Below, one piece after another: positions 41,988-52,350 of a stretch of DNA of 64,000 nucleotides. Under the pieces are notes generated by a model. That model was not told the DNA's origin and ran no database searches. It worked only from the letters and a program-made list of their open reading frames with translations. Numbering within the stretch: position 1 is the first letter of the stretch; the number at the start of each line of letters is the position of its first letter. Position numbers and translations under genes: made by a program. Source of the stretch: Arthrobacter sp. 135MFCol5.1 (GTDB lineage Bacteria > Actinomycetota > Actinomycetes > Actinomycetales > Micrococcaceae); contig NZ_KB895461.1 in NCBI RefSeq assembly GCF_000374865.1, positions 101,657-165,656 on the forward strand, given 5' to 3'.

Positions 41988-42424
41988 GCGCCGCCGAGCG
42001 CGCCGGCCTGGAGCGCCACGGCGTGGTCCAGCCCGGGGCCACCAGCCAGGAAATTTACGACGGCGGCATGGTGGTCCGGCGCGAAGTGCTCGGCGACGCG
42101 CACGTGGACCGGGCCAACGCCAACAAAGATGAGTTCACCAACGACTTCCAGGACATGATCACCCGGATCGCCTGGGGCGGCATCTGGACCCGGCCCGGAC
42201 TGTCCCGGCAGATGCGTTCCGCAGTCACCATCACCGCCATGGTGGCCCACGGGCACTGGGAGGAGCTGGCAATGCACATCCGCGCCGCCCTTCGGAACGG
42301 CCTCAGCAGGGACGAAATCAAGGAAATTTTGCTGCAGACCGCCATCTATTGCGGAGTTCCCTCCGCCAATACCGCCTTCAAGACTGCCCAGCAGGTCTTC
42401 AAAGAAATGGACGCCCCGTCATGA
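41984..42424 (+). CDS. pcaC: 4-carboxymuconolactone decarboxylase
   Basis: The 146-residue protein is a full-length carboxymuconolactone decarboxylase. It has 'GGMVVRREVLGDAHVDRA' near the start and the family core RSAVTITAMVAHGHWEELAMHIRAALRNGLSRDEIKEILLQTAIYCGVPSAN. It decarboxylates 4-carboxymuconolactone to the enol-lactone. Its ATG overlaps the pcaD stop, and its stop overlaps the pcaF start (ATGA). Confidence 0.95.
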   Translation: MSAAERAGLERHGVVQPGATSQEIYDGGMVVRREVLGDAHVDRANANKDEFTNDFQDMITRIAWGGIWTRPGLSRQMRSAVTITAMVAHGHWEELAMHIRAALRNGLSRDEIKEILLQTAIYCGVPSANTAFKTAQQVFKEMDAPS

Positions 42425-43620
42425 ACCAGGCATTTGTGTACGACGCCGTGCGCACCCCCTTCGGCAAGTTCGGTTCCGGCCTCGCCGGGGTCCGGCCGGA
42501 TGACCTTGCCGCGCACGTGATCAAGGAATCCGTGAAGCGGGCACCCGGGCTTGATCCCGAGCGGATTGATGAGGTGGTGTTCGGCAACGCCAACGGCGCG
42601 GGCGAGGAAAACCGCAACATCGCCCGGATGGGAACCCTCCTGGCCGGGCTGCCGGTGTCCATCCCGGGCACAACGGTCAACAGGCTCTGCGGTTCATCCC
42701 TGGACGCGGCGATCATCGCGTCCCGCCAAATCAACGCCGGCGACGCCGACCTGATGCTCGTGGGCGGGGCCGAGTCGATGTCCCGTGCCCCGTGGGTGCT
42801 GCCCAAGACGGAAAAGCCCTACCCGGCCGGGGACATGACCCTGGCCTCCACCACCCTCGGGTGGCGGCTGGTGAACAAGGCCATGCCCAAGGAGTGGACC
42901 ATCTCCCTGGGTGAGGCCACCGAGCGGCTGCGCGAAAAGTACGGGGTGACCCGCGAGGCGCAGGACGAGTTCGCCGCTGCCTCGCACAATCTCTCCGCCG
43001 CGGCCTGGGATGAGGGGTTTTATGACAACCTGGTCGCCCCGGTGCCCGGGACGGACCTGGTGCGGGACGAAGGGATCCGCGCCGGTTCGTCGGCCGAGAA
43101 ACTTGCCGGGTTGAAGACGGTGTTCCGGGCAGAGGACGGCACGGTCACTGCGGGGAACGCATCCCCGCTGTCCGACGGCGCCTCCGCGGCCTGGATCGGG
43201 TCCGAGGCGGCCGCCGGGCTGCTGGGGCTGGACCCGCTGGCCCGGATCGCGGGCCGCGGCGCGCACGCCAATGATCCGCAGTTCTTCGGCTACGCCCCGG
43301 TGGAGGCGGCGAACAAGGCCCTCGCGAAGGCGGGGATCGGCTGGGACCAGGTGGGCGCCGTCGAACTTAACGAAGCCTTTGCTGCGCAGTCCCTGGCCTG
43401 CATCAATGCCTGGGGGATTGACCCCGGAATCGTGAACCGGCACGGTGGGGCGATCGCCATGGGCCACCCGCTGGGTGCTTCCGGCACCCGGATCCTGGGC
43501 ACCCTGGCCCGGTCCCTGCAGGCCTCCGGCGAACGCTGGGGTGTGGCCGCGATCTGCATCGGCGTGGGCCAGGGCCTGGCCGTGATACTTGAGAACGTGA
43601 CCGCTGGAAAGGACCAGTAA
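42421..43620 (+). CDS. pcaF: 3-oxoadipyl-CoA thiolase
   Basis: The 399-residue protein is a thiolase with the nucleophile Cys90 (NRLCGSS), NEAFAAQ, the GHPLGASG loop and the C-terminal Cys-bearing AAICIGVGQG. In this operon it splits 3-oxoadipyl-CoA to succinyl-CoA and acetyl-CoA. ATG 42421 overlaps the pcaC stop. A closely related acetyl-CoA acetyltransferase cannot be excluded by sequence alone, but context decides. Confidence 0.94.
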   Translation: MNQAFVYDAVRTPFGKFGSGLAGVRPDDLAAHVIKESVKRAPGLDPERIDEVVFGNANGAGEENRNIARMGTLLAGLPVSIPGTTVNRLCGSSLDAAIIASRQINAGDADLMLVGGAESMSRAPWVLPKTEKPYPAGDMTLASTTLGWRLVNKAMPKEWTISLGEATERLREKYGVTREAQDEFAAASHNLSAAAWDEGFYDNLVAPVPGTDLVRDEGIRAGSSAEKLAGLKTVFRAEDGTVTAGNASPLSDGASAAWIGSEAAAGLLGLDPLARIAGRGAHANDPQFFGYAPVEAANKALAKAGIGWDQVGAVELNEAFAAQSLACINAWGIDPGIVNRHGGAIAMGHPLGASGTRILGTLARSLQASGERWGVAAICIGVGQGLAVILENVTAGKDQ

Positions 43621-44309
43621 TGCTGACTTTTGTTGATTCGGTCCAGGAGGCCGTGGCCGGGATCAAGGACGGTTCCACCGTGATGATCGGCGGGTTCGGC
43701 AACGCCGGGCAGCCGTTCGAACTGATCGATGCGCTGCTGGAGTGCGGGGCCACGGACCTGACCGTGGTGAACAACAACGCCGGCCAGGGCGACCAGGGCT
43801 TGGCTCTGCTCATCAAGGAAGGCCGGGTGCGGAAGATGATCTGCTCCTTCCCGCGGCAGTCTGATTCGTGGCACTTCGATGCCAAGTACAAGGCCGGGGA
43901 GATTGAGCTGGAGTTGGTGCCGCAGGGCAACCTGGCCGAACGCATCCGTGCCGCCGGGGCCGGGATCGGCGGGTTCTTCACGCCCACCGGGTACGGCACC
44001 ATGCTGGCCGAGGGTAAGGAAACCCGGATCATTGACGGCCGCGGGCAGGTCTTCGAGACCCCCATCCACGCCGATGTGGCCCTGATCAAGGCGCTGAAGG
44101 CGGACGGGAAGGGCAACTTGGTGTACCGGAAGACGGCCCGGAACTTCGGCCCCATCATGGCCGCGGCGGCGAAGCACACCATCGTCCAGGTCTCCGAGAT
44201 TGTCCCCACCGGCGGGCTGGACCCGGAAAACGTGGTCACCCCCGGCATTTACGTCAACACCGTGGTAAGAGTTGCCCGCAGCGGCAGCGCAGCAGAAAAG
44301 GTGGCCTGA
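43620..44309 (+). CDS. pcaI: 3-oxoadipate CoA-transferase subunit A
   Basis: The 229-residue protein has the alpha-subunit motif MIGGFGNAGQPFELIDALLE and the basic FPRQSDSWHFDAKYKAGEIELELVPQGNLAERIRAAGAGIGGFFTP run. It works with PcaJ to transfer CoA from succinyl-CoA to 3-oxoadipate. Its ATG overlaps the pcaF stop (TAATG). It precedes pcaJ by one base. Confidence 0.95.
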   Translation: MLTFVDSVQEAVAGIKDGSTVMIGGFGNAGQPFELIDALLECGATDLTVVNNNAGQGDQGLALLIKEGRVRKMICSFPRQSDSWHFDAKYKAGEIELELVPQGNLAERIRAAGAGIGGFFTPTGYGTMLAEGKETRIIDGRGQVFETPIHADVALIKALKADGKGNLVYRKTARNFGPIMAAAAKHTIVQVSEIVPTGGLDPENVVTPGIYVNTVVRVARSGSAAEKVA

Positions 44310-44310
44310 G

Positions 44311-44985
44311 ATGAGCCTCACCGAAACCAGCATCAAGACGTCCGAGACGCCCCTGGGCCGTGATGACCTGGCCCGGCTCGTGGCCCGCGACATCGCCCCG
44401 GGCTCGTTCGTGAACCTCGGGATCGGCCAGCCCACCCTGGTGTCCAACTACCTCACCGAGGAACAGAACATCACCCTCCACACCGAGAACGGGATGCTCG
44501 GCATGGGACCCGAAGCCACGGGCGGGGAGATTGACGAGGACCTCATCAACGCGGGCAAGATCCCGGTCACCGAACTGCCCGGCGCCTCGTACTTCCACCA
44601 CGCCGATTCCTTCGCGATCATGCGCGGCGGGCACCTGGACATCTGCGTCCTGGGCGCCTTCCAGGTCTCGGCCACCGGTGACCTCGCCAACTGGCACACC
44701 GGGGCACCCGGGGCAATCCCCGCCGTCGGCGGCGCCATGGACCTGGCCACCGGCGCGAAGGACGTCTTCGTTATGATGACCCTCCTCACCCGCGATGGCG
44801 CCTCCAAAATCGTCGAGGCCTGCACCTACCCGGTCACCGGCGTCGGCTGCGTCACCCGCGTCTACACCGACAAGGGCGTCTTCCTCACCGGCCCCGAGGG
44901 CGTCACCGTCCGCGAAACCTTCGGCTGCACCCTCGAACAACTCCAGGAACTCCTCCCCGTCCCCCTCAAGGCCGCGGCTGCCTGA
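44311..44985 (+). CDS. pcaJ: 3-oxoadipate CoA-transferase subunit B
   Basis: The 224-residue protein carries the catalytic glutamate in HTENGMLGMGP (Glu59) and LGIGQPTLVSNYL. It completes the heteromeric CoA-transferase. ATG 44311 follows AAGGTGG; an earlier in-frame start at 44272 lies inside pcaI. It is the last structural gene of the pca operon; pcaR follows 23 bases on. Confidence 0.95.
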   Translation: MSLTETSIKTSETPLGRDDLARLVARDIAPGSFVNLGIGQPTLVSNYLTEEQNITLHTENGMLGMGPEATGGEIDEDLINAGKIPVTELPGASYFHHADSFAIMRGGHLDICVLGAFQVSATGDLANWHTGAPGAIPAVGGAMDLATGAKDVFVMMTLLTRDGASKIVEACTYPVTGVGCVTRVYTDKGVFLTGPEGVTVRETFGCTLEQLQELLPVPLKAAAA

Positions 44986-45008
44986 GGACAGCCCTAGGAT
45001 TGGGAACC

Positions 45009-45821
45009 ATGACCGACGCCGTCCGCACAGACACCCAGGCCACACCGCAGGCCAGCGACCAGTACGTCCAGTCGCTGGCCCGCGGCCTGGCCGTGATCCG
45101 CGCCTTCGACGCCGAGCGTCCCGTCATGACGCTCACCGAGGTCGCGTCCCGCACCGGCCTGACCCGGGCCACCGCTCGCAGGTTCCTGCACACCCTGGTG
45201 GAGCTGGGCTACGTGCGGACCGACGGGAAGACGTTCGCGCTGACGGCCAAGGTGCTCCAGCTGGGATACGCGTACCTTTCCGGGCTGTCACTGCCGCAGC
45301 TGGCCCAGCCGCACCTCGAGGAGCTCTCCCTGAAGCTGGGCGAGTCCACCTCCGCCGCGGTGCTGGACGGTACGGACATTGCCTACATCGCCCGGGTGAC
45401 CACCCGCCGCATCATGAACATCGGCATCACGGTGGGCACCCGCTTCCCGGCGTACGCCACGTCGATGGGCCGCGTCCTGCTGGCGCACCTGCCGGCGTCG
45501 GACCTCAAGGCCTACCTGGCGGCGGCCGAGGTCAAGCCGCTCACCCGCCGCGCCCTGGGCAGCGTCCCGGAGTTGCTGGCCGTGCTGGAGACCGTCCGGG
45601 CCCAAGGCTGGTGCCTGCTGGACCAGGAGCTTGAGCTGGGCCTGATGTCCGTGGCTGCCCCCGTCTATGACGGTTCCAAGGTGGTCGCTGCGGTCAACGT
45701 GTCCCTGCAGGCCCAGTCGGTGGACGCCAAACCGGACCGGGACGCCTACCTGGCTTCCGTGGCACGCGAAATCGTGGCGACGGCGAAACTCATTTCCGCC
45801 GATCTCACCGCCCGCGGTTAA
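45009..45821 (+). CDS. pcaR: IclR family regulator of the beta-ketoadipate pathway (PcaR)
   Basis: The 270-residue protein has SLARGLAVIRAFDAERPVMTLTEVASRTGLTRATARRFLHTLVELGYV, the N-terminal HTH of the PcaR/PobR/PcaU group, and an effector domain ending in a basic helix. It probably senses protocatechuate or beta-ketoadipate and controls the pca genes. It is placed at the end of the operon, so it may autoregulate. ATG 45009 is preferred to TTG 45000. Confidence 0.92.
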   Translation: MTDAVRTDTQATPQASDQYVQSLARGLAVIRAFDAERPVMTLTEVASRTGLTRATARRFLHTLVELGYVRTDGKTFALTAKVLQLGYAYLSGLSLPQLAQPHLEELSLKLGESTSAAVLDGTDIAYIARVTTRRIMNIGITVGTRFPAYATSMGRVLLAHLPASDLKAYLAAAEVKPLTRRALGSVPELLAVLETVRAQGWCLLDQELELGLMSVAAPVYDGSKVVAAVNVSLQAQSVDAKPDRDAYLASVAREIVATAKLISADLTARG

Positions 45822-45829
45822 CCCGCGGG
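45811..45829 (+). terminator. hairpin at the end of pcaR (weak terminator candidate)
   Basis: A 7-bp stem (CCCGCGG 45811-45817 with CCGCGGG 45823-45829) overlaps the pcaR stop codon and is followed by TTAAC. It lies between convergent genes. It is short and has no T run, so support is limited. Confidence 0.4.
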
Positions 45830-45840
45830 TTAACAGGGCA

Positions 45841-46434
45841 TTAGCTGGTCCGGGTCTGTGCGAACAGCCGGCGGAGTGTAAAAAAGCAGCCCAGCCCGCT
45901 GAACAGCAGGGCCATCAGGAAATCGCCGCCGTACCCGTCAACGAGTTCGCGGTTGGTGGCCAGGTTGAAGAACAGGAGGTCCCAGGTTTCGGCATCCGCC
46001 AGCATTGTCAGCGGAGAGCCGCCGCCAAGGAACTTCGCCGCGTCTACCAGCATGCCGCCCCAAAACGCCAGCAGCACGGTCCCAACGGTCACGACCGCAA
46101 CAACCCAAACGCCCCGCCGGCTGATCAGTCCTCCTGTTCCGAGGACGTACAACCGGGCAGCCAGGGAAGCGGCGATGAGCGCGACGATGGAGGCCACCCA
46201 GCCCATGTTCCACAGCACCAGCCACGCCACTACGCCAACGGGTACGGCCGCAAGGGCATGGACAGCCCCGCGCACCACATCTTCCCGTGCGGCCGGTTGC
46301 GGGAGCGGGGGCTGAAAATGCTCCGCAGGAGGTACCCACGCGTCGGAAGATGTCTGGCCGTACTGCGGTAGGCGAGCTCCATGCCCACCCTCCCGGCCGG
46401 ACGGTGTGGAATCGAAATCTGCGCGCTCTGACAT
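45841..46434 (-). CDS. membrane protein of unknown function (four TM)
   Basis: The 197-residue protein has a polar N-terminal 50 residues and four hydrophobic segments (about 57-76, 80-96, 106-130, 170-190). GGGGGA precedes the ATG. I do not recognise a family. It is convergent with pcaR, ends 19 bases after it, and is divergent from the efflux adaptor gene. Confidence 0.78.
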   Translation of the reverse strand: MSERADFDSTPSGREGGHGARLPQYGQTSSDAWVPPAEHFQPPLPQPAAREDVVRGAVHALAAVPVGVVAWLVLWNMGWVASIVALIAASLAARLYVLGTGGLISRRGVWVVAVVTVGTVLLAFWGGMLVDAAKFLGGGSPLTMLADAETWDLLFFNLATNRELVDGYGGDFLMALLFSGLGCFFTLRRLFAQTRTS

Positions 46435-46576
46435 GGGTCCCCCAAAATGTGTGATGTGTAAATCCCGCCTATTCTCACACAGCCGCTCCCGGAGCGGGAC
46501 GACACAAAAGGTCCCCAGCGCCCCGCTCCCACCATTTTCACGGCATTTCTTCAGGTGCCCCTTTTAAGGTCCAGCC

Positions 46577-48109
46577 ATGACCTCAAAATCCCTTGTTATC
46601 AACCTGGGCCTGGGCGCCGTCATTCTCGCCCTCGGCGCAGGCACCTACCTCACGGCCACGGCGGCTGGCTCCACCACCCCGTCGGCGGCCGCGCGCACGG
46701 TAACGGTGGGCAAGGCGGCCATTTCTTCGGTGGCCACAGCCTCGGGCAATGTCGCCCCGCAAACCGCCACGGTGGTCAGCGCCCAGAACTGCAGCGGCGT
46801 GATCCAATCGGTGGCAGCGACATTGGGCCAGCAGGTGACTGCCGGGCAGTTGCTCGTGTCCATTGATCCCACCAACGCCCAGAACGCCCTGAACGCGGCC
46901 CAAGCCCAGCTGGATTCGGTGACGGCACAGGCCAACCAGCAGCAGGTATCCGCCGCCGGGCAGGTGGCATCGGCGAACCAGAGCCTGGTGAACGCCCAGC
47001 AGTCCGCCGGCCTGGACTCCTCCCAGCAGTCCGCTGCGGTGGCCGCGGCCCAGAAAGCCGTGGATGCCGACAACGCTGCCGTGACCGCCTCCCAGGCAGT
47101 GCCCGCCCCCACCCCGAAGCCTGCCAACTGGACGGACCCTGTGGCGGCGGCCCAGAACCAGCTGGCCAAGGACCAGGCCGCGCTGACCCAGGCGCAGAAC
47201 CAAGCCGCCTCCACACAGCTCAAGGACAAGCAGCAGGTTGCCTCCGCCACCACTGCCCTGGGCAATGCCCAAAACGCGGCGGCCTCGGCAGGGGGGACCA
47301 ATGTCACCAGTGCCCAGCTCGCCGTCGAGACGGACAAAGCGAACCTCGCCGCGTGCAACCTGACCTCGCCGGTGACCGGAACCGTCACGTCGGTCACCGC
47401 AACGGCCGGTGCGCTGACGGGATCCTCCTCGGGGTCCCCGGCAGCGTCGTCAGGGTCCGCCGCCAGCGGGGGCACCGGAGCGGCCACGTCCGCGTCCTCC
47501 GGGGCAGCGTCCTCCGCCGGGTCAAGCTCCGGCAGTGGCCTGGTCACCATCAGCGACACCGGCCACCTGCAGGTGGTGGCCGGGTTCTCCGAGTCCGATG
47601 TCACCAGCATGAAGCCGGACCAGACGGCCCAGTTCACCTTCCCCGCCCTGGCCCAGGATCCTGCCGCCCCACCCGTCACCGGCAAGGTGGTTTCCATAGC
47701 CCAGACTTCAAGCACCACCAACGGCGTGGTCACCTATCCGGTGACGGTCTCCATCGCCAACCCGCCTGCCGGACTGCGCCTGGGCCAGAGCGCCAACATT
47801 TCGGTCACCACCGCCACGGCCGACGACGCCCTGGTGGTGCCCAGCCTCGCCATCACCACCACGGGGAACCGGCAAACGGTCAACGTCCTCAAGAACGGCA
47901 CCCCGACGCCGGTGACGGTCACCACCGGGATCAGCGCCAACGGGCGCACCCAGGTCCTGACCGGTCTGGCCGACGGGGATCAGGTGGAGCTTCCGGCTAT
48001 TTCCGGCACGCTTGACAGCGGCAGCACCTCCACCGGAGGCGGATTCGGCGCCGGCGGCCTGGGCGGCGCGGGCACCCGCGGCGGCGGCACCCGGAACGGC
48101 GGCCAGTGA
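46577..48109 (+). CDS. HlyD/MacA-like efflux adaptor protein
   Basis: The 510-residue protein has an N-terminal transmembrane/signal helix (about 7-30), a lipoyl-like hairpin (SVAATLGQQVTAGQLLVSIDPTNAQ), a long Gln/Ala-rich coiled-coil (about 95-230), a Ser/Gly-rich stretch (about 275-320), and C-terminal beta-barrel regions. This is the MacA/HlyD layout. In a Gram-positive it would act with the ABC transporter in the next two genes at the outer face of the membrane. The next gene overlaps its stop by four bases (GTGA). Confidence 0.9.
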   Translation: MTSKSLVINLGLGAVILALGAGTYLTATAAGSTTPSAAARTVTVGKAAISSVATASGNVAPQTATVVSAQNCSGVIQSVAATLGQQVTAGQLLVSIDPTNAQNALNAAQAQLDSVTAQANQQQVSAAGQVASANQSLVNAQQSAGLDSSQQSAAVAAAQKAVDADNAAVTASQAVPAPTPKPANWTDPVAAAQNQLAKDQAALTQAQNQAASTQLKDKQQVASATTALGNAQNAAASAGGTNVTSAQLAVETDKANLAACNLTSPVTGTVTSVTATAGALTGSSSGSPAASSGSAASGGTGAATSASSGAASSAGSSSGSGLVTISDTGHLQVVAGFSESDVTSMKPDQTAQFTFPALAQDPAAPPVTGKVVSIAQTSSTTNGVVTYPVTVSIANPPAGLRLGQSANISVTTATADDALVVPSLAITTTGNRQTVNVLKNGTPTPVTVTTGISANGRTQVLTGLADGDQVELPAISGTLDSGSTSTGGGFGAGGLGGAGTRGGGTRNGGQ

Positions 48110-48827
48110 CCGTGGCAGCCGTCATCGAACTGTCCGGCGTCAGCAAGGTCTACGGCAAGGGTGAGGCAGAGGTGCGCGCGCTGGACGCCGTGGACATCGC
48201 GATCGAGCGGGGCGACTTCGTGGCCATCATCGGAGCCTCGGGTTCCGGGAAGTCCACGATGATGAACATCATCGGCTGCCTCGACGCGCCCAGCACCGGA
48301 AGCTACCACCTGGACGGCATCAATACCCGGGAACTGGACGAGTACCAGCAGGCCCAGATCCGCAACCGCAAGATCGGCTTCGTGTTCCAGAACTTCAACC
48401 TGATCTCCAGGACCCGGGCGGTGGACAATGTGGCCATGCCGCTCGCCTACGCCAAGGTGGGACGCCACGAGCGGCGCAGCCGCGCACTGGCCATGCTCGA
48501 TACCGTGGGGTTGTCCAGCCGCGCCGGCCACAAGCCGTCGCAGCTCTCCGGCGGCCAGCAGCAGCGCGTGGCCATTGCGAGGGCCTTGGTGACCAACCCC
48601 GTCCTCCTGCTGGCCGATGAGCCCACGGGGGCGCTGGACTCGCGGTCCTCGGCCGAGATCCTGGACCTTTTCGGGAACCTGCACGCCAGCGGGCGGACCA
48701 TCGTGATGATCACGCACGAAATGGATGTCGCCGAGCGGGCCGGCAGGGTGGTGCGTATGCAGGACGGCCGGATCGTCTCCGATGTCAGGCAGCAGCCGGT
48801 GCCCGCGGGAACCTTCGCGGTGGCGCC

Positions 48828-48831
<4 letters not shown>
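48106..48831 (+). CDS. ABC transporter ATP-binding protein (MacB-type)
   Basis: The 241-residue ATPase has Walker A GASGSGKST (Lys49), the Q-loop FQNFNL, the signature LSGGQQQR, and Walker B LLLADEPTGALD with the H-loop MITHEMD. It belongs to the LolD/MacB group, which also includes antimicrobial-peptide and macrolide exporters. GTG 48106 overlaps the adaptor stop, and its own stop overlaps the permease start. Confidence 0.93.
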
Positions 48832-50069
<1,238 letters not shown>

Positions 50070-50076
50070 GAAACCC

Positions 50077-50496
50077 GTGAACAGCTCCAGCCCATACACC
50101 CCGGACACCGACGCAGCCACCGAAGCGCTGCCCGTTCCCCTGACCGCCCCCGGCGAGGACCACGGGCCGTTCCGGGACCAGCCGGCCGAAGTCCCCGCCG
50201 ACGACGAACCCTTCATTCCCAGGAAGCGGTACACGCCAGGCCGTACCACGAAAGTCCTGGTCTGCGTACTGCTGGTGGTGGCCGGATTCTTCGGCGGCTC
50301 GATGGTGCAGAAGCAGCTTGACCTCGGCGCCCGGGCCGGCCGGACAAACGTGGGCAACTTCCAGGGAACCAACGGCCGTGCCGGGGCCGGTGCCGGCGAC
50401 ACCCCCGGCACCCAAACGCCCGGCCAGGGCCGCCGCAACGGCAACAACGGTGCTGCCGCGCCAACCGCCGCGCCCACCGGTGCTGCCGGCCAGTAG
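50077..50496 (+). CDS. small single-TM protein linked to the ABC exporter
   Basis: The 139-residue protein has an acidic N-terminal half, a basic RKRYTPGR stretch, one transmembrane helix (TTKVLVCVLLVVAGFFGGSMVQKQL) and a Gly/Ala/Asn/Pro-rich C-terminal tail. GTG 50077 follows AGGAAA, just after the permease stop; ATG 50062 would overlap that gene by eight bases. It is probably the fourth gene of the exporter operon, which ends at the next terminator. I do not recognise a family. Confidence 0.75.
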   Translation: MNSSSPYTPDTDAATEALPVPLTAPGEDHGPFRDQPAEVPADDEPFIPRKRYTPGRTTKVLVCVLLVVAGFFGGSMVQKQLDLGARAGRTNVGNFQGTNGRAGAGAGDTPGTQTPGQGRRNGNNGAAAPTAAPTGAAGQ

Positions 50497-50517
50497 GGCG
50501 TCCGGCCCGCAAAGGTA

Positions 50518-50560
50518 AGGCCGACGGCGGGAGTTGCGTCCCGTCGTCGGCCTCGCTTTT
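50518..50560 (+). terminator. Rho-independent terminator of the ABC exporter operon
   Basis: A 15-bp stem (50518-50532 with 50539-50553, one G-T pair) and a six-base loop are followed by CGCTTTT. It lies 21 bases after the last gene of the exporter unit. Confidence 0.9.
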
Positions 50561-50624
50561 CGCTGCGGGTCCGGGCAGTCCGGGGTCTACCTGACCGGGT
50601 TGCCGAGTTCACGCAGCGGGGTGA

Positions 50625-50744
50625 ATGCAGACGCACCGAGCCGCAGCCCAGGACATCGAGGCGACAGTCCTCCCCGAGCTGCTGGAAGCCGCGCGGCGGA
50701 TCGCCCTGGATTACGGCGGGTCGGCGGGCGCTGCCGCGAGGTAA
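50625..50744 (+). CDS. short ORF or gene remnant, 39 residues
   Basis: MQTHRAAAQDIEATVLPELLEAARRIALDYGG... looks like a natural helical segment (EATVLPELLEAARRIALDY) rather than random out-of-frame sequence. It has an ATG and a stop but no strong ribosome-binding site. It lies in the 364-base gap between the exporter terminator and the transhydrogenase, which otherwise contains nothing that I recognise. It could be the remaining C-terminus of a decayed gene. Confidence 0.3.
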   Translation: MQTHRAAAQDIEATVLPELLEAARRIALDYGGSAGAAAR

Positions 50745-50860
50745 CTGTTTGCCATCCAAGCCGGCCACCCTACTCCCGCCGCGGCGCGCAGGGCTCTAGA
50801 CTCAAGCCAACTGCGTGCAGCAGAGCCGCTGCCACGCCCTTCAGGAAGAGGAGGCAGCGG

Positions 50861-52042
50861 GTGAAACTGGGCATTCCGCGGGAACGCCGGGAGGGCGAGC
50901 GGCGCGTGGCCGCCACCCCCGACACCGTCAGGCAGTTGACCGGAATGGGCCTGGACGTCCTGCTCGAAACCGGGGCCGGGACAGCCGCGGGCCACTCCGA
51001 CCATGACTACCGGCAGGCGGGCGCGGAGATCGTCGCGGAACTGGACCACGGCGCCCTCGACATCCTGGCCCACGTCCGACCGCTGGACCCGGACACCGCT
51101 GCCGCCTTGAAACGGGAAGCGGTGGCTGTGGGGCTCGGGTCGCCGTCGTCCGAACTGCCCACGGTGCAGGCGCTCGCGGACAACGGCGTCACCTCCTTCG
51201 CCCTGGAGCTGGTGCCCCGCATTTCCCGGGCCCAGTCCATGGATGCGTTGACCTCGCAGGCGCTGGTGGCCGGCTACCGCTGCGTGCTCGAAGCGGCCAT
51301 CCGGCTGCCACGGTTCTTCCCGCTGTACATGACCGCCGCCGGGACCATCCCGCCGGCGCGCGTCCTGGTCCTCGGCGCGGGCGTGGCCGGACTGCAGGCC
51401 ATCGGAACGGCAAAGCGGCTGGGGGCGCGGGTGTTCGCCAACGACATCCGGCCCGCCTCTGCTGACGAGGTGGCTTCCATGGGCGGCACCTTCATCCGGC
51501 TGGACCTTGAAACCGCGGAAGCGGCCGGCGGCTACGCGCGGCAGCTGAGCTCCGATGCCGGCACCAGGCAGCGCCAGCTGCTGGCCCCGCACGTCGCCCA
51601 ATCGGACGTTTTGATCACGACGGCGGCCGTCCCGGGCCGTCCCGCGCCCCTCCTGGTGACCCGCGAGATGGTGCAGGGCATGCGCCCCGGATCGGTCGTC
51701 GTCGACCTCGCCGCGGAGTCCGGCGGAAACGTGGAGGGATCCGTGCCCGGCCAGGACATCCCTATCCCCACCGCGGACGGGTCCGGGCAGATTACCCTGG
51801 TGGGCCTGAAGGACCCGGCCTCCGCGATGGCGTCCGACGCCTCCCGCCTGTACGCCAAGAACGTGGCCAACCTGCTGGCCCTGATGGTGCGGGACGGCGC
51901 GCTGGCCCTGGATTTCGACGACGAAGTGGTGGCCGGAGCCTGCCTGACCCACGGCGGCGTGGTGCGGCACCAGCCCACCGCCGCACTGCTGGCCGCACGG
52001 ACCGGCGCAGCCGCCACGGCCCGGCAGGACGGAGCACTCTGA
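50861..52042 (+). CDS. pntAA: NAD(P) transhydrogenase alpha subunit, NAD-binding part
   Basis: The 393-residue protein begins with the alanine-dehydrogenase-like domain (VKLGIPRERREGERRVAATPDTV) and has the NAD-binding GxGxxGxxA as LGAGVAGLQAIGTAKRLGARV. GTG 50861 follows GAGGAGG; the long upstream extension lacks family sequence. This is domain I of the proton-translocating transhydrogenase. The next gene starts at its stop (TGATG). Confidence 0.94.
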   Translation: MKLGIPRERREGERRVAATPDTVRQLTGMGLDVLLETGAGTAAGHSDHDYRQAGAEIVAELDHGALDILAHVRPLDPDTAAALKREAVAVGLGSPSSELPTVQALADNGVTSFALELVPRISRAQSMDALTSQALVAGYRCVLEAAIRLPRFFPLYMTAAGTIPPARVLVLGAGVAGLQAIGTAKRLGARVFANDIRPASADEVASMGGTFIRLDLETAEAAGGYARQLSSDAGTRQRQLLAPHVAQSDVLITTAAVPGRPAPLLVTREMVQGMRPGSVVVDLAAESGGNVEGSVPGQDIPIPTADGSGQITLVGLKDPASAMASDASRLYAKNVANLLALMVRDGALALDFDDEVVAGACLTHGGVVRHQPTAALLAARTGAAATARQDGAL

Positions 52043-52350
52043 TGGACGGGACAGCCCTGCTGACCATTACCGTACTGGCAGTGTTCGTCGGCTTCGAGGT
52101 GGTGTCCAAGGTCTCCAGCACCCTCCACACGCCGCTGATGTCCGGCGCGAATGCCATCCACGGGATCATCCTGGTGGGTGCCATCATCGTGGCCGGCCAG
52201 GCGGCGGACCCGTGGGTCCTGGCGGTGGCACTGCTCGCGGTGGTCCTCGCCACCGCGAACCTGGTGGGCGGGTTCGTGGTGACGGACCGGATGCTGCACA
52301 TGTTCCATGCGAAGAAGGATGCCGGGCAAGCCAAGGGCGGCAGCAAATGA
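52042..52350 (+). CDS. pntAB: NAD(P) transhydrogenase alpha subunit, membrane part
   Basis: The 102-residue protein has three to four hydrophobic helices (TALLTITVLAVFVGFEVVSKV, IHGIILVGAIIVAG, VLAVALLAVVLATANLVGGFVVTDRML). It is the separate membrane segment of the alpha subunit found in actinobacterial three-gene transhydrogenases. It overlaps the flanking genes by one and four bases, so translation is tightly coupled. Confidence 0.94.
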   Translation: MDGTALLTITVLAVFVGFEVVSKVSSTLHTPLMSGANAIHGIILVGAIIVAGQAADPWVLAVALLAVVLATANLVGGFVVTDRMLHMFHAKKDAGQAKGGSK

